Below, in pieces: positions 54,455-64,000 of a DNA stretch of 64,000 nucleotides. Made by a program: the position numbers and the translations under genes. The stretch is taken from positions 23,684,702-23,748,701 of the forward strand of contig OZ024914.1 in assembly GCA_964017125.1 (NCBI GenBank), read 5' to 3'. Numbering within the stretch: position 1 is the stretch's first letter; every line of letters starts with the position of its first letter. Source of the stretch: Flabesymbios commensalis. Taxonomy: Eukaryota > Annelida > Polychaeta > Terebellida > Flabelligeridae. The notes below the pieces were generated by a model. The model did no database searches and was not told the origin of the DNA. It saw only the letters and a program-made list of their open reading frames with translations.

Positions 54455-54722
54455 TTGGATGTCGCCGTCATTAAAGCAAATGATGTAGTACCTACTATGT
54501 CCACCAAGAAACATTGATATTGGCTCAATGCTGGGCCAGCGTTGTTGGTTCAATTTGTTTCCTGTCGGAGATGTAGCCGTCATTGAAATGAGTAATGTCG
54601 TGCTATACCCACCACGCGGCAGTAATAAAGCATTCACCCAAAGTTGGTTTACTGTTGGGTCATCGTCGCACACGTTTGACCGACATTAAAACAATATTGA
54701 ATCAATGTTTCTTGCCTGGTAA
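54455..54722. repeat. CCAACGTTG-type repeat with a ~105-bp tandem duplication
   Basis: GGCTCAATGCTGGGCCAGCG, 'gttggtttactgttgggtc' and 'gttgcctgg'-like text belong to the MITE vocabulary of 7527-7638. The phrase 'gccgtcatt.aa' followed by 'atgt.g' and 'ccaccac/ccaccaa' occurs twice about 105 bp apart. Confidence 0.45.
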
Positions 54723-54759
54723 TTAACCCTTCAACCCTTGTGCTGATCGGATAATTGTT

Positions 54760-54905
54760 TTTATATTTCGCGAATTTTAGAATTTGCGAATTTTCATTTT
54801 TCTTTAGTGGCGCTATTATAATAATAATTTTGGCGGGATTCTAGAATTCGCGAATTTGTCCTCCTCGCGAAATTCGATAAAATAAAACCTCGCGCATATT
54901 ACCAA
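54760..54905 (+). repeat. GCGAATT-rich inverted repeat, arm 1
   Basis: 'tttgcgaattttcatttttc', 'tggcgctattataataataa' and TTCGCGAATT words. The reverse complement lies at 55657-55800 in diverged form. The phrase 'accaaatttacagta' after it resembles a repeat widespread in molluscan and related genomes (recalled, not checked). Confidence 0.55.
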
Positions 54906-55469
54906 ATTTACAGTATATACGGTTTCGAACATATTTTAGTTCAATAGATATATCACTAAATAGCTTTTGGTTGATGCTTAATTAGTCCAACATTTCAACA
55001 TTTGAGAGTCTATTTTTCATAAATATAAATATTTTTTGTCATTTGAAGCTGGAATTTGCGTTGGCAATTCCAGCTTCAAATGAATGAAAAATAGAAAGAA
55101 ACAATTTAGTAGCACACGGGTTAAAACTAAACACTACTGTATAATCATTTTTAATCTGTATGTATGTGCATACATGTAAAACGTTTTAAAAGTAGAAAGT
55201 GTATTTACTCAGCAAGATATAATAATAATTGGCCTTCTATTTTGCAAATCTGAATAAATTTCGCTCCCTTGAACTTACAGATCGTGCACCAATATTTGAC
55301 TAAAATATGTTATAATCCACTACAATTAGGACGACTTGTCAAATTAGAGGTCAGGCAAAATTATATGTGATCGTGACCTAGATTAGACTGTAATTAACAG
55401 ATTATACCATGGTGGAGCAAACTCACAAGCTCAGTCACATTGTAATATAAGCCTCCGCGTCGTGACTAC

Positions 55470-55490
55470 AGGGGGGGGGGGGGGGGGTCC
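55470..55490. repeat. G homopolymer (about 18 bases)
   Basis: A run of G between 'ctaca' and 'tcctat'. Similar runs lie near 2610 and 39428. Such runs are prone to assembly-length error. Confidence 0.9.
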
Positions 55491-55656
55491 TATCACACGT
55501 GGGAGGCCTAACACTTTAACCTGAAGGCGGTGAAAGATTTGTATACAAACTAAGAGATCGGAGAGGTTTTTTTCAATGTGAAAATAAATGTCTTATTTAG
55601 TCTTTCCGCTTCATTTGAATACCTATATATGCTATGAATCAACGGTTATTTTAAAT

Positions 55657-55800
55657 ACTGTGGATCTGGTGATATTCGCAAGTTTTAAATTTTCGATAAT
55701 TTTGTGAGGATGACACATTAGTGAATTCAATAATATCACAAAAATTATTATTCTAATAGCGCTACTAAACGAAAATGAAAATTCGCGACCTCATTATATT
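55657..55800 (-). repeat. GCGAATT-rich inverted repeat, arm 2
   Basis: Reverse complement reads 'tcgcgaattttcattttcg', 'tagcgctattagaataataa', matching 54760-54905. The arms are 0.75 kb apart and could be the two ends of one MITE of about 1.04 kb. Confidence 0.55.
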
Positions 55801-56345
55801 TCAGTAAGTGTTATTTACATAGAAAATAGACGGGAAATATTTGACCGAGTCTGTATCATATAGGTGAAAATCGGTTTTTTTTTTTACAAATATGCATTAG
55901 TTATTCAAAGTGAGAAATTAAATATAGGCTACCTCACATGTAGTGTGTATCATTCAGGTGAATATTGAAGAATTTTTACCAGTATGCCACCATTAGGTAA
56001 ACTGAGTAATTAAATACACTTTACTTAACAAAGAGGGAGAAAGGTACACCTACCTTAGTCAAAAGCATGAAAATATTCCAACAAGACTGCATTATATAAA
56101 CGAACATTATGAAATATTAGATCAAATGTTAAATATGTTAGCCGAAAATGGGGTCCCTCCTGAGACATAGAAAATAGACGAGAAAATATTTGACCGAGTG
56201 TGTATCATATAGGTGAAAATCGGAGATTTTTTTACAAATATGTATTAGTTATTCAAAGTGAGAAATTAAATACAGGTTACCTCACATGTAGTGTGTATCA
56301 TTCAGGTGAATATTGAGAGTTTTTACCAGTTTGCCACCATTAGAC

Positions 56346-56663
56346 GGCCGGGGGCCCTAGGGTAGTGGTTAGCACCGCTGCCTTTCACGTCAGAGTTCGG
56401 GGCTCGGTTCCCTGTCTCGGCGGTTTGAAAGAAACAAAATAAAGCTTCTTCCCCATCCACGTGTGAAAGTCAGTATTGTGGGGAGCCTCCGTGTCCGGGA
56501 GGTAGCGTGCACGGCCTCAGACCGCCAGGGCTCAAATTTCGAATCCTGTGTCTGGAGGACAGTGTCATCTCAATCATCTCACCATCCTCAGAAGGTTCTC
56601 CTCGCCCGGTTTAGCCTATATGTGCACAAAGGTGGCCTAAAGCCCGATTCATTTCATTTCATT
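56346..56663 (+). mobile_element. Dimeric tRNA-like SINE in block B
   Basis: Full-length member. Target duplication TTGCCACCATTAGAC at 56331-56345 and 56664-56678. Block A retains the empty site as 'atgccaccattaggtaaact' near 55983. Confidence 0.92.
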
Positions 56664-58029
56664 TTGCCACCATTAGACAAACTGAGTAATTAAATACACT
56701 TTACTTAATAAAGTTGGAGAAAGGTACACCTACCTTAGTCAAAAGCATGAAAATATTCCAACAAGACTGAATTATATAAACTAAAATTATGAAATATTAG
56801 ATCAAATGTTAAATATGTTAGCCGAAAATGGGTATACATTTTACATGTATACATCACTATAACAGAAAGGGAAATATTTGAACATGCAAGCATCACTGAG
56901 AAAAGTGGGATGCAGGTTGATATAAATTAGATGAAAGATTGATAATATTTCAACAAACGTGCATTAATGGGACAAAATCAATATTTGAGCAATTTACCTC
57001 ACTTGAACAAATTTGGTAAATATTTCAATAGGTGTACATTACTCAAAGAAATCGGAAAATATTTAACCTAATTTTACTCAGAAATATCGAGACACGTATG
57101 CATAACCAATTAAATATATCAGCATAGATCAATAAAGTATGACCTACAACGCTGAAAGTCGGAAAATGTGCTGCTTTGAAAAGTCGAAAATCGGGAAATA
57201 AAAACTAAATATCTCACAAAGTGCGTAATACATACAGGGAAGTGGGACATTATTTTAACAAGTGTGAGGCCAAAAATCATTAAATGTTTCAAAGAATGTG
57301 CCAACTTTAGTGATAAATTAAAAATATTTATAGAATTTTGAAGTCCTTAGATATAAAATATTTTACAAGTTCGCATAGCTTACATAGGTGTGAAGAATCG
57401 ATCAACGAGTATGAACTAAAAAGACAGAAATTGAAAATTGTGGTGCTTTGAAAAGTCGAAAATCCAGAAGAGTAATAAAAATATCACAAAGTCTGAATAT
57501 CAGAAAGAAAATGTAACATTATTTTAACAGGTAAGTAGCGAAAAATCTGGAACAGTTTCAAACTGTACCACATTTAGTGAGTAAATTGAGAATATTTATT
57601 AAATTTTGAAGTCCTTAGATATAAAATATTTTACAAGCTCGCTAGCTTATGCAGGTGTAAAGAACGTGTGGAAATATTTAGGACACATAGAGCAAAGTGG
57701 AAAAATATTTTACCATTTTAGTATTACGTATAAGAAAATCCACACTATTTTAACAAGTCCATAGTGAAAAATCGGAAAATGTTTTAAAATTCTCTTAAAA
57801 TATCTTGCCATATTCGCATAAATTTTAAGAAAAGGCACACTATTTCAACAAGTACTTATCGAAAATTGCTAAATGTTTTGAAAATGTGGAATACTTAGTA
57901 GTAAATAAAAATATTTATAGAATTTTTGACGTATTTGGATGTGAATTTAAAATATTTCACAAGTTCTAATAGATTATACGAAATTTGAAGCTATTTTAGC
58001 AGATGTGAAGAAAAACTATGTAGACCTAT

Positions 58030-58711
58030 GACATAGTGAAATTAAAACATTAGGAAGTGAGGAATATATAAACAATTAAGTTAAAGATATTATTAGTATC
58101 TTTTAACCGTACTCACAACGTTATATTTTAAAGCGTACTTATGAGAGCTTTCGAACCGAGACTCAATTCTTGGACACTCTGACGTTACTAGTCGAAGCTA
58201 GTGCCGCCTGGTGGGAACTGGAGAGTTGGTCATGGACGGCTGAAATTTCAGGAGGTCATTCTAGTTAAAGATAATCGATCCAAGTACGGTATTCTACCCT
58301 GATCAGATTAAAAAGGGGTCAGCCTATCACATAGCGAGATCGATCAATCAAGCAATTACCATGATCATTCAGTTGATATTAAATTAGAACATTATACTTG
58401 GATCGATAAATATGTAAGATTAGAATATTTGACTGTGTATGATATATTCAGAGGGAAACGTAGATAATTTTAGAAGTCGTTTATCACATAGAGAAATCAA
58501 AACATCAGAAAGTGAGGAATATATAACAAAGTTGAAGATAATCGATCTAAGTATGGTATTCTACCCCCTATCAGATTAAAGAATGGGTTAGCCTATCACA
58601 TGGCGAGATCGATCAATCAATCAATCACCACAGTCTTTCAGTTGGTATTTAAATTAAAACATCAATCATAAATGTGGATCAATAAATATGTAGGCCCAAA
58701 TATTTGACTGA
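58030..58711. repeat. Two-copy ~280-bp tandem duplication at the end of block B
   Basis: 'gaagtgaggaatatataa', 'aagataatcgatcc/taagta', 'ggtattctaccc', TCAGATTAAA, 'gcctatcacat' and GCGAGATCGATCAATCAA occur in both 58040-58440 and 58510-58711. Confidence 0.75.
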
Positions 58712-58789
58712 TCCTCAGAAGGTTCTCCTCGCCCAGTTTAGCCTATATGTGCACACAGGTGGCCTAAAGCCCGATTCATTTCATTTCAT
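58712..58789 (+). mobile_element. 3' end of the SINE at the start of block C
   Basis: 'gatcctcagaaggttctcct' to 'gattcatttcatttcat', joined on the right to the same flank (GCCACCATTAGACAAACTG) as the full copies. Its left part was removed by the duplication breakpoint, not by 5' truncation at insertion. Confidence 0.85.
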
Positions 58790-59226
58790 ATTGCCACCAT
58801 TAGACAAACTGAGTAATTAAATACACTTTACTTAACAAAGATGGAGAAAGGTACACCTACCTTAGGCAAAAGCATGAAAATATTCCAATAAGACTGAATT
58901 ATATAAACGAAAATTATGAAATATTAAATCAAATGTTAAATATGTTAGCCGAAAACGCCAACAAGACTGAATTATATAAACGAAAATTATGAAATATTAG
59001 ATCTAATGTTAAAAATGTTAGCCGAAAATGGGGTCCCTCCTGAGACATAGAAAATAGACGGGAAAATATTTGACCGCGTGTGTATCATATAGGTGAAAAT
59101 CGGAGATTTTTTTAAAAATATGTATTAGTTATTCAAAGTGAGAAATTAAATACAGGTTACCTCACATGAAGTGTGTATCATTCAGGTAAATATTGAAGAA
59201 TTTTTACCAGTATGCCACCATTAGAC

Positions 59227-59546
59227 GGTCTGGGGGCCCTAGGGTAGTGGTTAGCACCGCTGCCTTTCACGTCAGAGTTCGGGGTTCGGTTCCCTGTCTC
59301 GGCGGTTTGAAAGAAACAAAATAATGTTTCTTCCCCATCCACGTGTGAAAGTCAGTATTGTGGGGAGCCTCCGTGACCGAGTGGTATCGTGCTCGGCCTC
59401 AGACCTCCAGGGCTCGAATTTCGAATCCTGTGTCTGGGGGACAGTGTCATCTCAATTATCTCACCATCCTCAGAAGGTTCTCCTCGCCCAGTTTAGCCTA
59501 TATGTGCACAAAGGTGACCTAAAGTCCGATTCATTTCATTTCATTT
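59227..59546 (+). mobile_element. Dimeric tRNA-like SINE in block D
   Basis: Target duplication TGCCACCATTAGAC at 59213-59226 and 59547-59560. Same insertion site as the copy in block B, so one insertion was copied by the segmental duplication. Confidence 0.92.
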
Positions 59547-61360
59547 TGCCACCATTAGACAAACTGAGTAATTAAATACACTTTACTTAACAAAGATGGA
59601 GACGAAAATATTCCAACAAGACTGAATTATATAAACGAAAATTATGAAATATTAGATCAAATGTTAAATATGTTAGCCGAAAATGGGTATACATTTTACA
59701 TGTATACACATTCTACATGTATACATCACTATAACAAAAGGGGAAATATTTGAACATGCAAGCATCACTGAGAAAAGTGGGATGCAGGTTGATATAAATT
59801 AGATGAAAGATTGAAAATATTTCAACAAACGAGCATTAATGGGACAAAATTTTGAAATATTTGAGCAATTTACCTCACTTGAACAAATTTGTTAAATATT
59901 TCAATAGGTGTACATTACTCAAAGAAATCGGAAAATATTTAACTTAATTTTAATCAGAAATATCGAGACACGTATGCATAACCAATTAAATATATCAGCA
60001 TAGATCAATAAAGTATGACCTAAAACGCTGAAAGTCGGAAAATGTGCTGCTTTGAAAAGTCGAAAATCGGGAAATAAAACTAAATATTTCACAAAGTGCG
60101 TAATACATACAGGGAAGTGGGACATTATTTTAACAAGTGTGAGGCCAAAAATCAATAAATGTTTCAAAGAATGTGCCAACTTTAGTGATAAATTAAAATA
60201 TTTATAGAATTTTGAAGTCCTTAGATATAAAATATTTTACAAGTTCGCATAGCTTACATAGGTGTGAAGAATCGATCAGTGAGTATGAACTAAAAAGACA
60301 GAAGTTGAAAATTGTGGTGCTTTGAAAAGTCGAAGAGTACTAAAAATATCACAAAGTCTGAATATCAGAAAGAAAATGTAACATTATTTTAACAGGTAAG
60401 TAGCGAAAAATCTGGAACAGTTTCAAACTGTACCACATTTAGTGAGTAAATCGAGAATATCTATTAAATTTTGAAGTCCTTAGATATAAAATATTTTACA
60501 AGTTCGCATAGCTTATGTAGGTGTAAAGAACGTGTGGAAATATTTAGGACACATAGAGCAGAGTGGAAAAATATTTTACCATTTTAGTATTACGTATAAG
60601 AAAATCCACACTATTTTAACAAGTCCATAGTGAAAAATCGGAAAATGTTTTAAAATTCTCTTAAAATATCTTGTCATATTCGCATAAATTTTAAGAAAAG
60701 GCACACTATTTCAATAAGTACTTATCGAAAATAGCTAAATGTTTCGAAAATGTGGAATTAGGTCATGATGAAAAGGAACCAAAATTGGCCCTAGGATTTA
60801 TCGGGACTACTTAAAATTGTCTGAAGGATTAATTTGAAAAAATGACCCTGGAATTGACCCTGGAATTTTAAGGGTTAATTAGTGTGGGTATTTTATTACA
60901 TGAGCGCTGTTAGAATTTAAACACAGGTCCCTGAATGCTTGTGTAAACATAAAGCCTGATCTGAGATATGCAAATGCGGGGCAGTGAATCCTGTAGTGAC
61001 GATGGAGCCGCCTAATCCGTTAACGATGGGCCAGTGTGCGCTGAAAGCCAACCGCCGAGATTCATCATAATTCAGATTTATATTGGCCCTGGAATTTAGA
61101 GGGTTTCCTTGAAAAATTGCCCTTGGAATTTAGAAGGTCTATTAAAAAAAAATTGACCCTGGAATTTAGAGGGTTAACTTGAAAATTGGCCCTTGGATTT
61201 AGAAGTTAATTTGACAAAAATGTCCCTTGGATTTAGAAGGTCTATTTGAAAAATTGACCCTGAAGTTTAAAGGGTTAACTTGAAAATTGGCCCTTGAATT
61301 TAGAGGGTTTATTTGAAAAAAAAAGTTTTGGGGCTCAAAGGGTTGATTGGCTGCCATTTT

Positions 61361-61440
61361 GGATTACGGCGGCCATTGATTGGCGGCCATTGATTGGCGG
61401 CCATTGATTGGCGGCCATTTTGGATTGTGGCGGCCATTTT
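61361..61440 (-). repeat. Minisatellite TGATTGGCGGCCAT, right-arm copy
   Basis: Three or four copies mirrored from 50242-50320, ending GTGGCGGCCATTTTTTATTC. Confidence 0.85.
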
Positions 61441-61512
61441 TTATTCCCATTCCTGATCACTAATCGTTTTCCACCGTCAATCCAATAAGACTTGCTCGAC
61501 ATACACTACTCA

Positions 61513-61629
61513 CATTCACCAGTTAGGCTAGATATAGAGACCAAATTCCTGAATTCTAATTATTGACAACCATGTCAAAAATAGGAAATGCGGGAATTTC
61601 GTCTCTATATCTAGCCTAACTGGTGAATG
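61513..61629. mobile_element. 117-bp MITE inserted in the right inner arm
   Basis: CATTCACCAGTTAGGCTAGA...GAGACCAAATTCC is mirrored by GGAATTTCGTCTCTATATC...CTGGTGAATG, with about 36-bp arms and one mismatch. The left arm lacks it (reverse complement ACTACTAATGTGCAGC), giving the empty site. Target duplication is not obvious. Confidence 0.75.
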
Positions 61630-62189
61630 CGCAGCACAAAAATTATAAAAATTTGCAGTTCTAGTCTATGTACATGTTTACATCATATGGTCATATTAAG
61701 AACCCGAAATACAATCACCGATTTTTTTATGATTTTAGCCTGGGCCAGTCCCTTTAACTTGTTGGTGACATAGTTTTCTCATATTATGTTTGTATAATCA
61801 AAGCAAATCGACATATATTTCAGATGCACATCTATTAATTAAATCTTGTCTGAATTATGTCTGGACAATATGGCCATACATAACGTACATACACACTAAT
61901 ACCGTGTGAGGAAAGATTGAGTATATCATGTATATGAACATAATACCCCCTCCTTGGTGGATATGCCCACTCCACTGTCAGTTTCCGTTATTTTTGTTTT
62001 TACAATAATTTTAATTTTCTCATATGCCGCTAGGTACACGTAGGCCTATAACTTTTGGGTACAGATCGACGCTTAGTAAAGTTGGTAGAATAGGTTTGAC
62101 ATTTATTAGCACCAAATTTGCATCTGTCCTGGTGATTTGTATCGATACACCCATGTTTGTTTGCTCCGGCGCTTACCATTACATGTTAA

Positions 62190-63854
62190 CCACACCTCGT
62201 TCTTCTAATCGCTTATTAAATATAATATGTAACTTGTGTTTTTTTTATTATAATCTGTAGGAATACTCGGATTGATGACTAAATGCTCAATATGAAATGA
62301 AATGAATGGGGTTTTGTGTACATATAGGCTGATAAATAAGATGACACTGCCCTCCAGATTTCGAGCCCTGGCGGTCTGAGGTCGAGCACGCTACCTCTCG
62401 GTCACGGAGGCTCTACACAATATTGAATCATTACGAATGAGTGGGGGAGAAACATTTTGTTTTTTTGAAACTCGGAGGTCAGAGTCGGGCTCGAACCCGC
62501 GATCTCCGACTTTCCAAGCAGGCAGCTTTAACCACGGCACTAAGGCGCCCGCCCATAATGCTCAATAAACAACATTAAATCTCAAGCATTGTTCCCTTAT
62601 ATTAAAATAAAACTAAATAGCCTTAGCAATTAAAGTGTATTTATATCATTTATATATATTATTGTTGTTGTCCATAAAGAATTAAACATCAATATGTGAC
62701 TAACATAAAATATGTATACTAATCATAATAATAGCCAGATTATTTATAGTATTTAACAAACAAAAAATCTGCCCTAGCATTCAAACTGTATAAAACAATT
62801 AAATTCTACCTTGTTCTTCTAGTCAGTTTGTTATTAAATATAATATAAATATCCTGTGATTAATGTTATAATCTCTATGGATATCTGGATAACGCAACAT
62901 TGGTCAACATACAAGTCTTAAGCATTCTGCTATATTATATATTATTTTAGACTTATTTAAAAAAACTCAGCCTTGGCATTCAAAGTGTCCTTTTACTGAT
63001 TATTTTGTTTTCCAATAAACATTTAAACATATACATCAATATGAGATTAATATTAAATGTTTATATTATATACAATATTAAATATCCACAGTATATATAC
63101 ACTGTAAGCAAAAAATTGGTCTTAGCATCCAAAGTGTCATTTTATATATTTTTTCTTCATAAATATGTAAACATAAACATGAATATGAATATGAGATTCA
63201 CATAAAATTTTCATAATAAATATAATGATAAATATACACAGCATGAGTTAACTTTATTATAATAGCCTATTGGACGCAAAGATATCTGAATTTTACCGCA
63301 AATTAGAGTTAGCGATAATGACGCGCGTATCCTAAATATGTAGTTTTAAAAAAAAAAATGGCCGTAGGTTTTTTAACGTTTTAACTCTCAGTCCCCTGGA
63401 GACATAATGGGGACACTTTTTGCGAATTAGCTTGCTTCTAAGTACCACACAACAATAATAACAGATTGCCAAACTTGACACATATTTTATAATGTTTGTA
63501 TTTTTTAGGCGCCCATATTGCTAAAAGGGTTGAAAAAAATATTTAAAATGAAATCTGGTCACAAATATTTTTTAGTGACCTACATGTGTATACATATGGC
63601 AGAGGGCTATGAATAAAACAATAGTGAAAATAAGTGAAACTACTACTATTTTAAACAATTTTTCGAATTGCTGTCAATTTTATTTTGGTGTCCTTCTAAA
63701 AAATGGTAAAATGGGCCCTAGTACTTAAAGCGTCCTGTTTGGCAAAAAAGAAACAAAACTCGCTATGTCCCGATGGTCAAGCTAAATAAAAATCGCAGTG
63801 AAAATTTCTTAGCTTTTCTGAGTACGAGGGCTAGATCTGGCTCCCGACCTATCA
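62190..63854 (-). repeat. Outer inverted repeat, right arm
   Basis: Reverse complement of the left outer arm 46667-47860, with a SINE inserted at about 62292-62556. It has tandem units with GACACTTTGGATGC or AATGCCAAGGCTGAG on the minus strand, and ends ...CGAGGGCTAGATCTGGCTCC near 63841. Divergence between arms is far higher than between the inner arms. Confidence 0.7.
62292..62556 (-). mobile_element. Dimeric tRNA-like SINE, second subfamily, minus strand
   Basis: On the minus strand: head 1 is GGGCGCCTTAGTGCCGTGG with B-box GCGGGTTCGAGCCCG. Then comes head 2, GAGAGGTAGCGTGCTCGACC with 'agggctcgaaatctgga', and a shortened body ending ATTTCATTTCAT. Head 1 differs strongly from the other copies. 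Flanks share AATGCTCAATA on both sides (about 62282-62292 and 62558-62568), a likely target duplication. Confidence 0.85.
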
Positions 63855-63902
63855 GACGGCTATCGCAGCCTACGGCATATTATAGGCAAATACACTTCAA
63901 TA

Positions 63903-64000
63903 ACCAGAAAACACGAGATGTTGACCCAATGACGGATCATCGTTGGTTTAATGTCTGCAACGCTCGCACAACCTTAAACCAGCATTAGTTCAACATCTCG
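63903..64000. mobile_element. MITE of the CCCAGCAAAC family (cut by the window end)
   Basis: CCAGAAAACACGAGATGTTG at the left and TTCAACATCTCG at the window end are inverted. The inside has 'cgttggtttaatgtctgcaa'. It lies about 50 bp outside the right outer arm. Confidence 0.5.

Larger units (their letters stand above)
55819..60762. repeat. Nested segmental duplications of a degenerate ~40-bp repeat
   Basis: Four related blocks: A 55819-56164 (no SINE), B from 56165 (with SINE, continuing to about 57900 and then diverging to 58711), C 58712-59044 (starts inside a SINE 3' end) and D 59045-60762 (with SINE). B and D are highly similar over about 1.7 kb, including the SINE at the same site. All blocks are made of a hidden unit like 'aaatatttcaacaagtgtgc' plus 'attactcaaagaaatcgg', about 40 bp. 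No coding potential. Confidence 0.8.
60763..61757 (-). repeat. Inner inverted repeat, right arm
   Basis: Mirrors 50045-50842. It begins GGTCATGATGAAAAGGAACC and ends GGGCCAGTCCCTTTAAC. It is longer than the left arm mainly because its minisatellites have more copies and a 117-bp MITE is inserted at 61513-61629. Confidence 0.8.

Noticed and set aside
46667-63854. Calling the large inverted-repeat structure a definite Polinton or other virus-like element
   Set aside because: Size and long terminal repeats fit, but no polymerase, integrase, ATPase or capsid gene can be recognised, and no 6-bp target duplication was found at the outer ends.

Overview
The window looks like AT-rich, repeat-dense nuclear DNA of a marine invertebrate. 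Evidence is two CR1/L2-like LINE copies, tRNA-derived SINEs with target-site duplications, many fold-back MITEs, higher-order satellite arrays, and a single intronless GT14 glycosyltransferase gene. Scattered TAGGCCT words, TGACCTT/AAGGTCA tandem repeats and GCGAATT-rich inverted repeats recall molluscs and other lophotrochozoans or ambulacrarians, but the phylum cannot be fixed from this sequence. No bacterial-style operons, CRISPR arrays, rRNA or convincing functional tRNA genes were seen.

Layout. 0-8.2 kb: a ~370-bp TGACCTT tandem repeat broken by a minus-strand LINE that itself carries a SINE, then a second LINE on the plus strand inside a field of CCGTATAT-like words. 8.2-21 kb: mostly non-coding, with piggyBac-like palindromic MITEs, two dimeric tRNA-like SINEs, a word-rich TTGGCGA stretch and the 3' end of a third LINE. 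21.3-37.7 kb: a composite structure. A ~360-bp direct repeat flanks short terminal inverted repeats, inside which the same GTCGG satellite lies in opposite orientations at the two ends (a fold-back architecture). The right-hand array was split by an 8.8-kb LTR element with two near-identical ~2.55-kb LTRs, a clean 5-bp target duplication (ATACT) and no recognisable pol. 37.7-46.6 kb: the only confident host gene (core-2/I-branching type GT14 enzyme, 41792-43222), decayed coding-like stretches, and a ~325-bp AAGGTCA tandem repeat. 46.7-63.9 kb: a ~17-kb inverted-repeat structure with two pairs of arms. Its spacer holds two small adjacent ORFs, several MITEs, and a nested set of segmental duplications built from a degenerate ~40-bp repeat.

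How it works together. Only the glycosyltransferase is a clear host function (Golgi O-glycan branching). The rest records layers of mobile-element activity. The LINE and the main SINE family share a TTTCA-type 3' tail, suggesting the LINE machinery mobilises the SINE. The LTR element lacks its own polymerase and presumably relied on an autonomous relative. Repeated words resembling nuclear-receptor half-sites, CCAAT/YY1 motifs and long hairpins recur, but a regulatory role is only a possibility.

All comparisons were made by eye. Boundaries of repeats are approximate unless a target-site duplication is cited.
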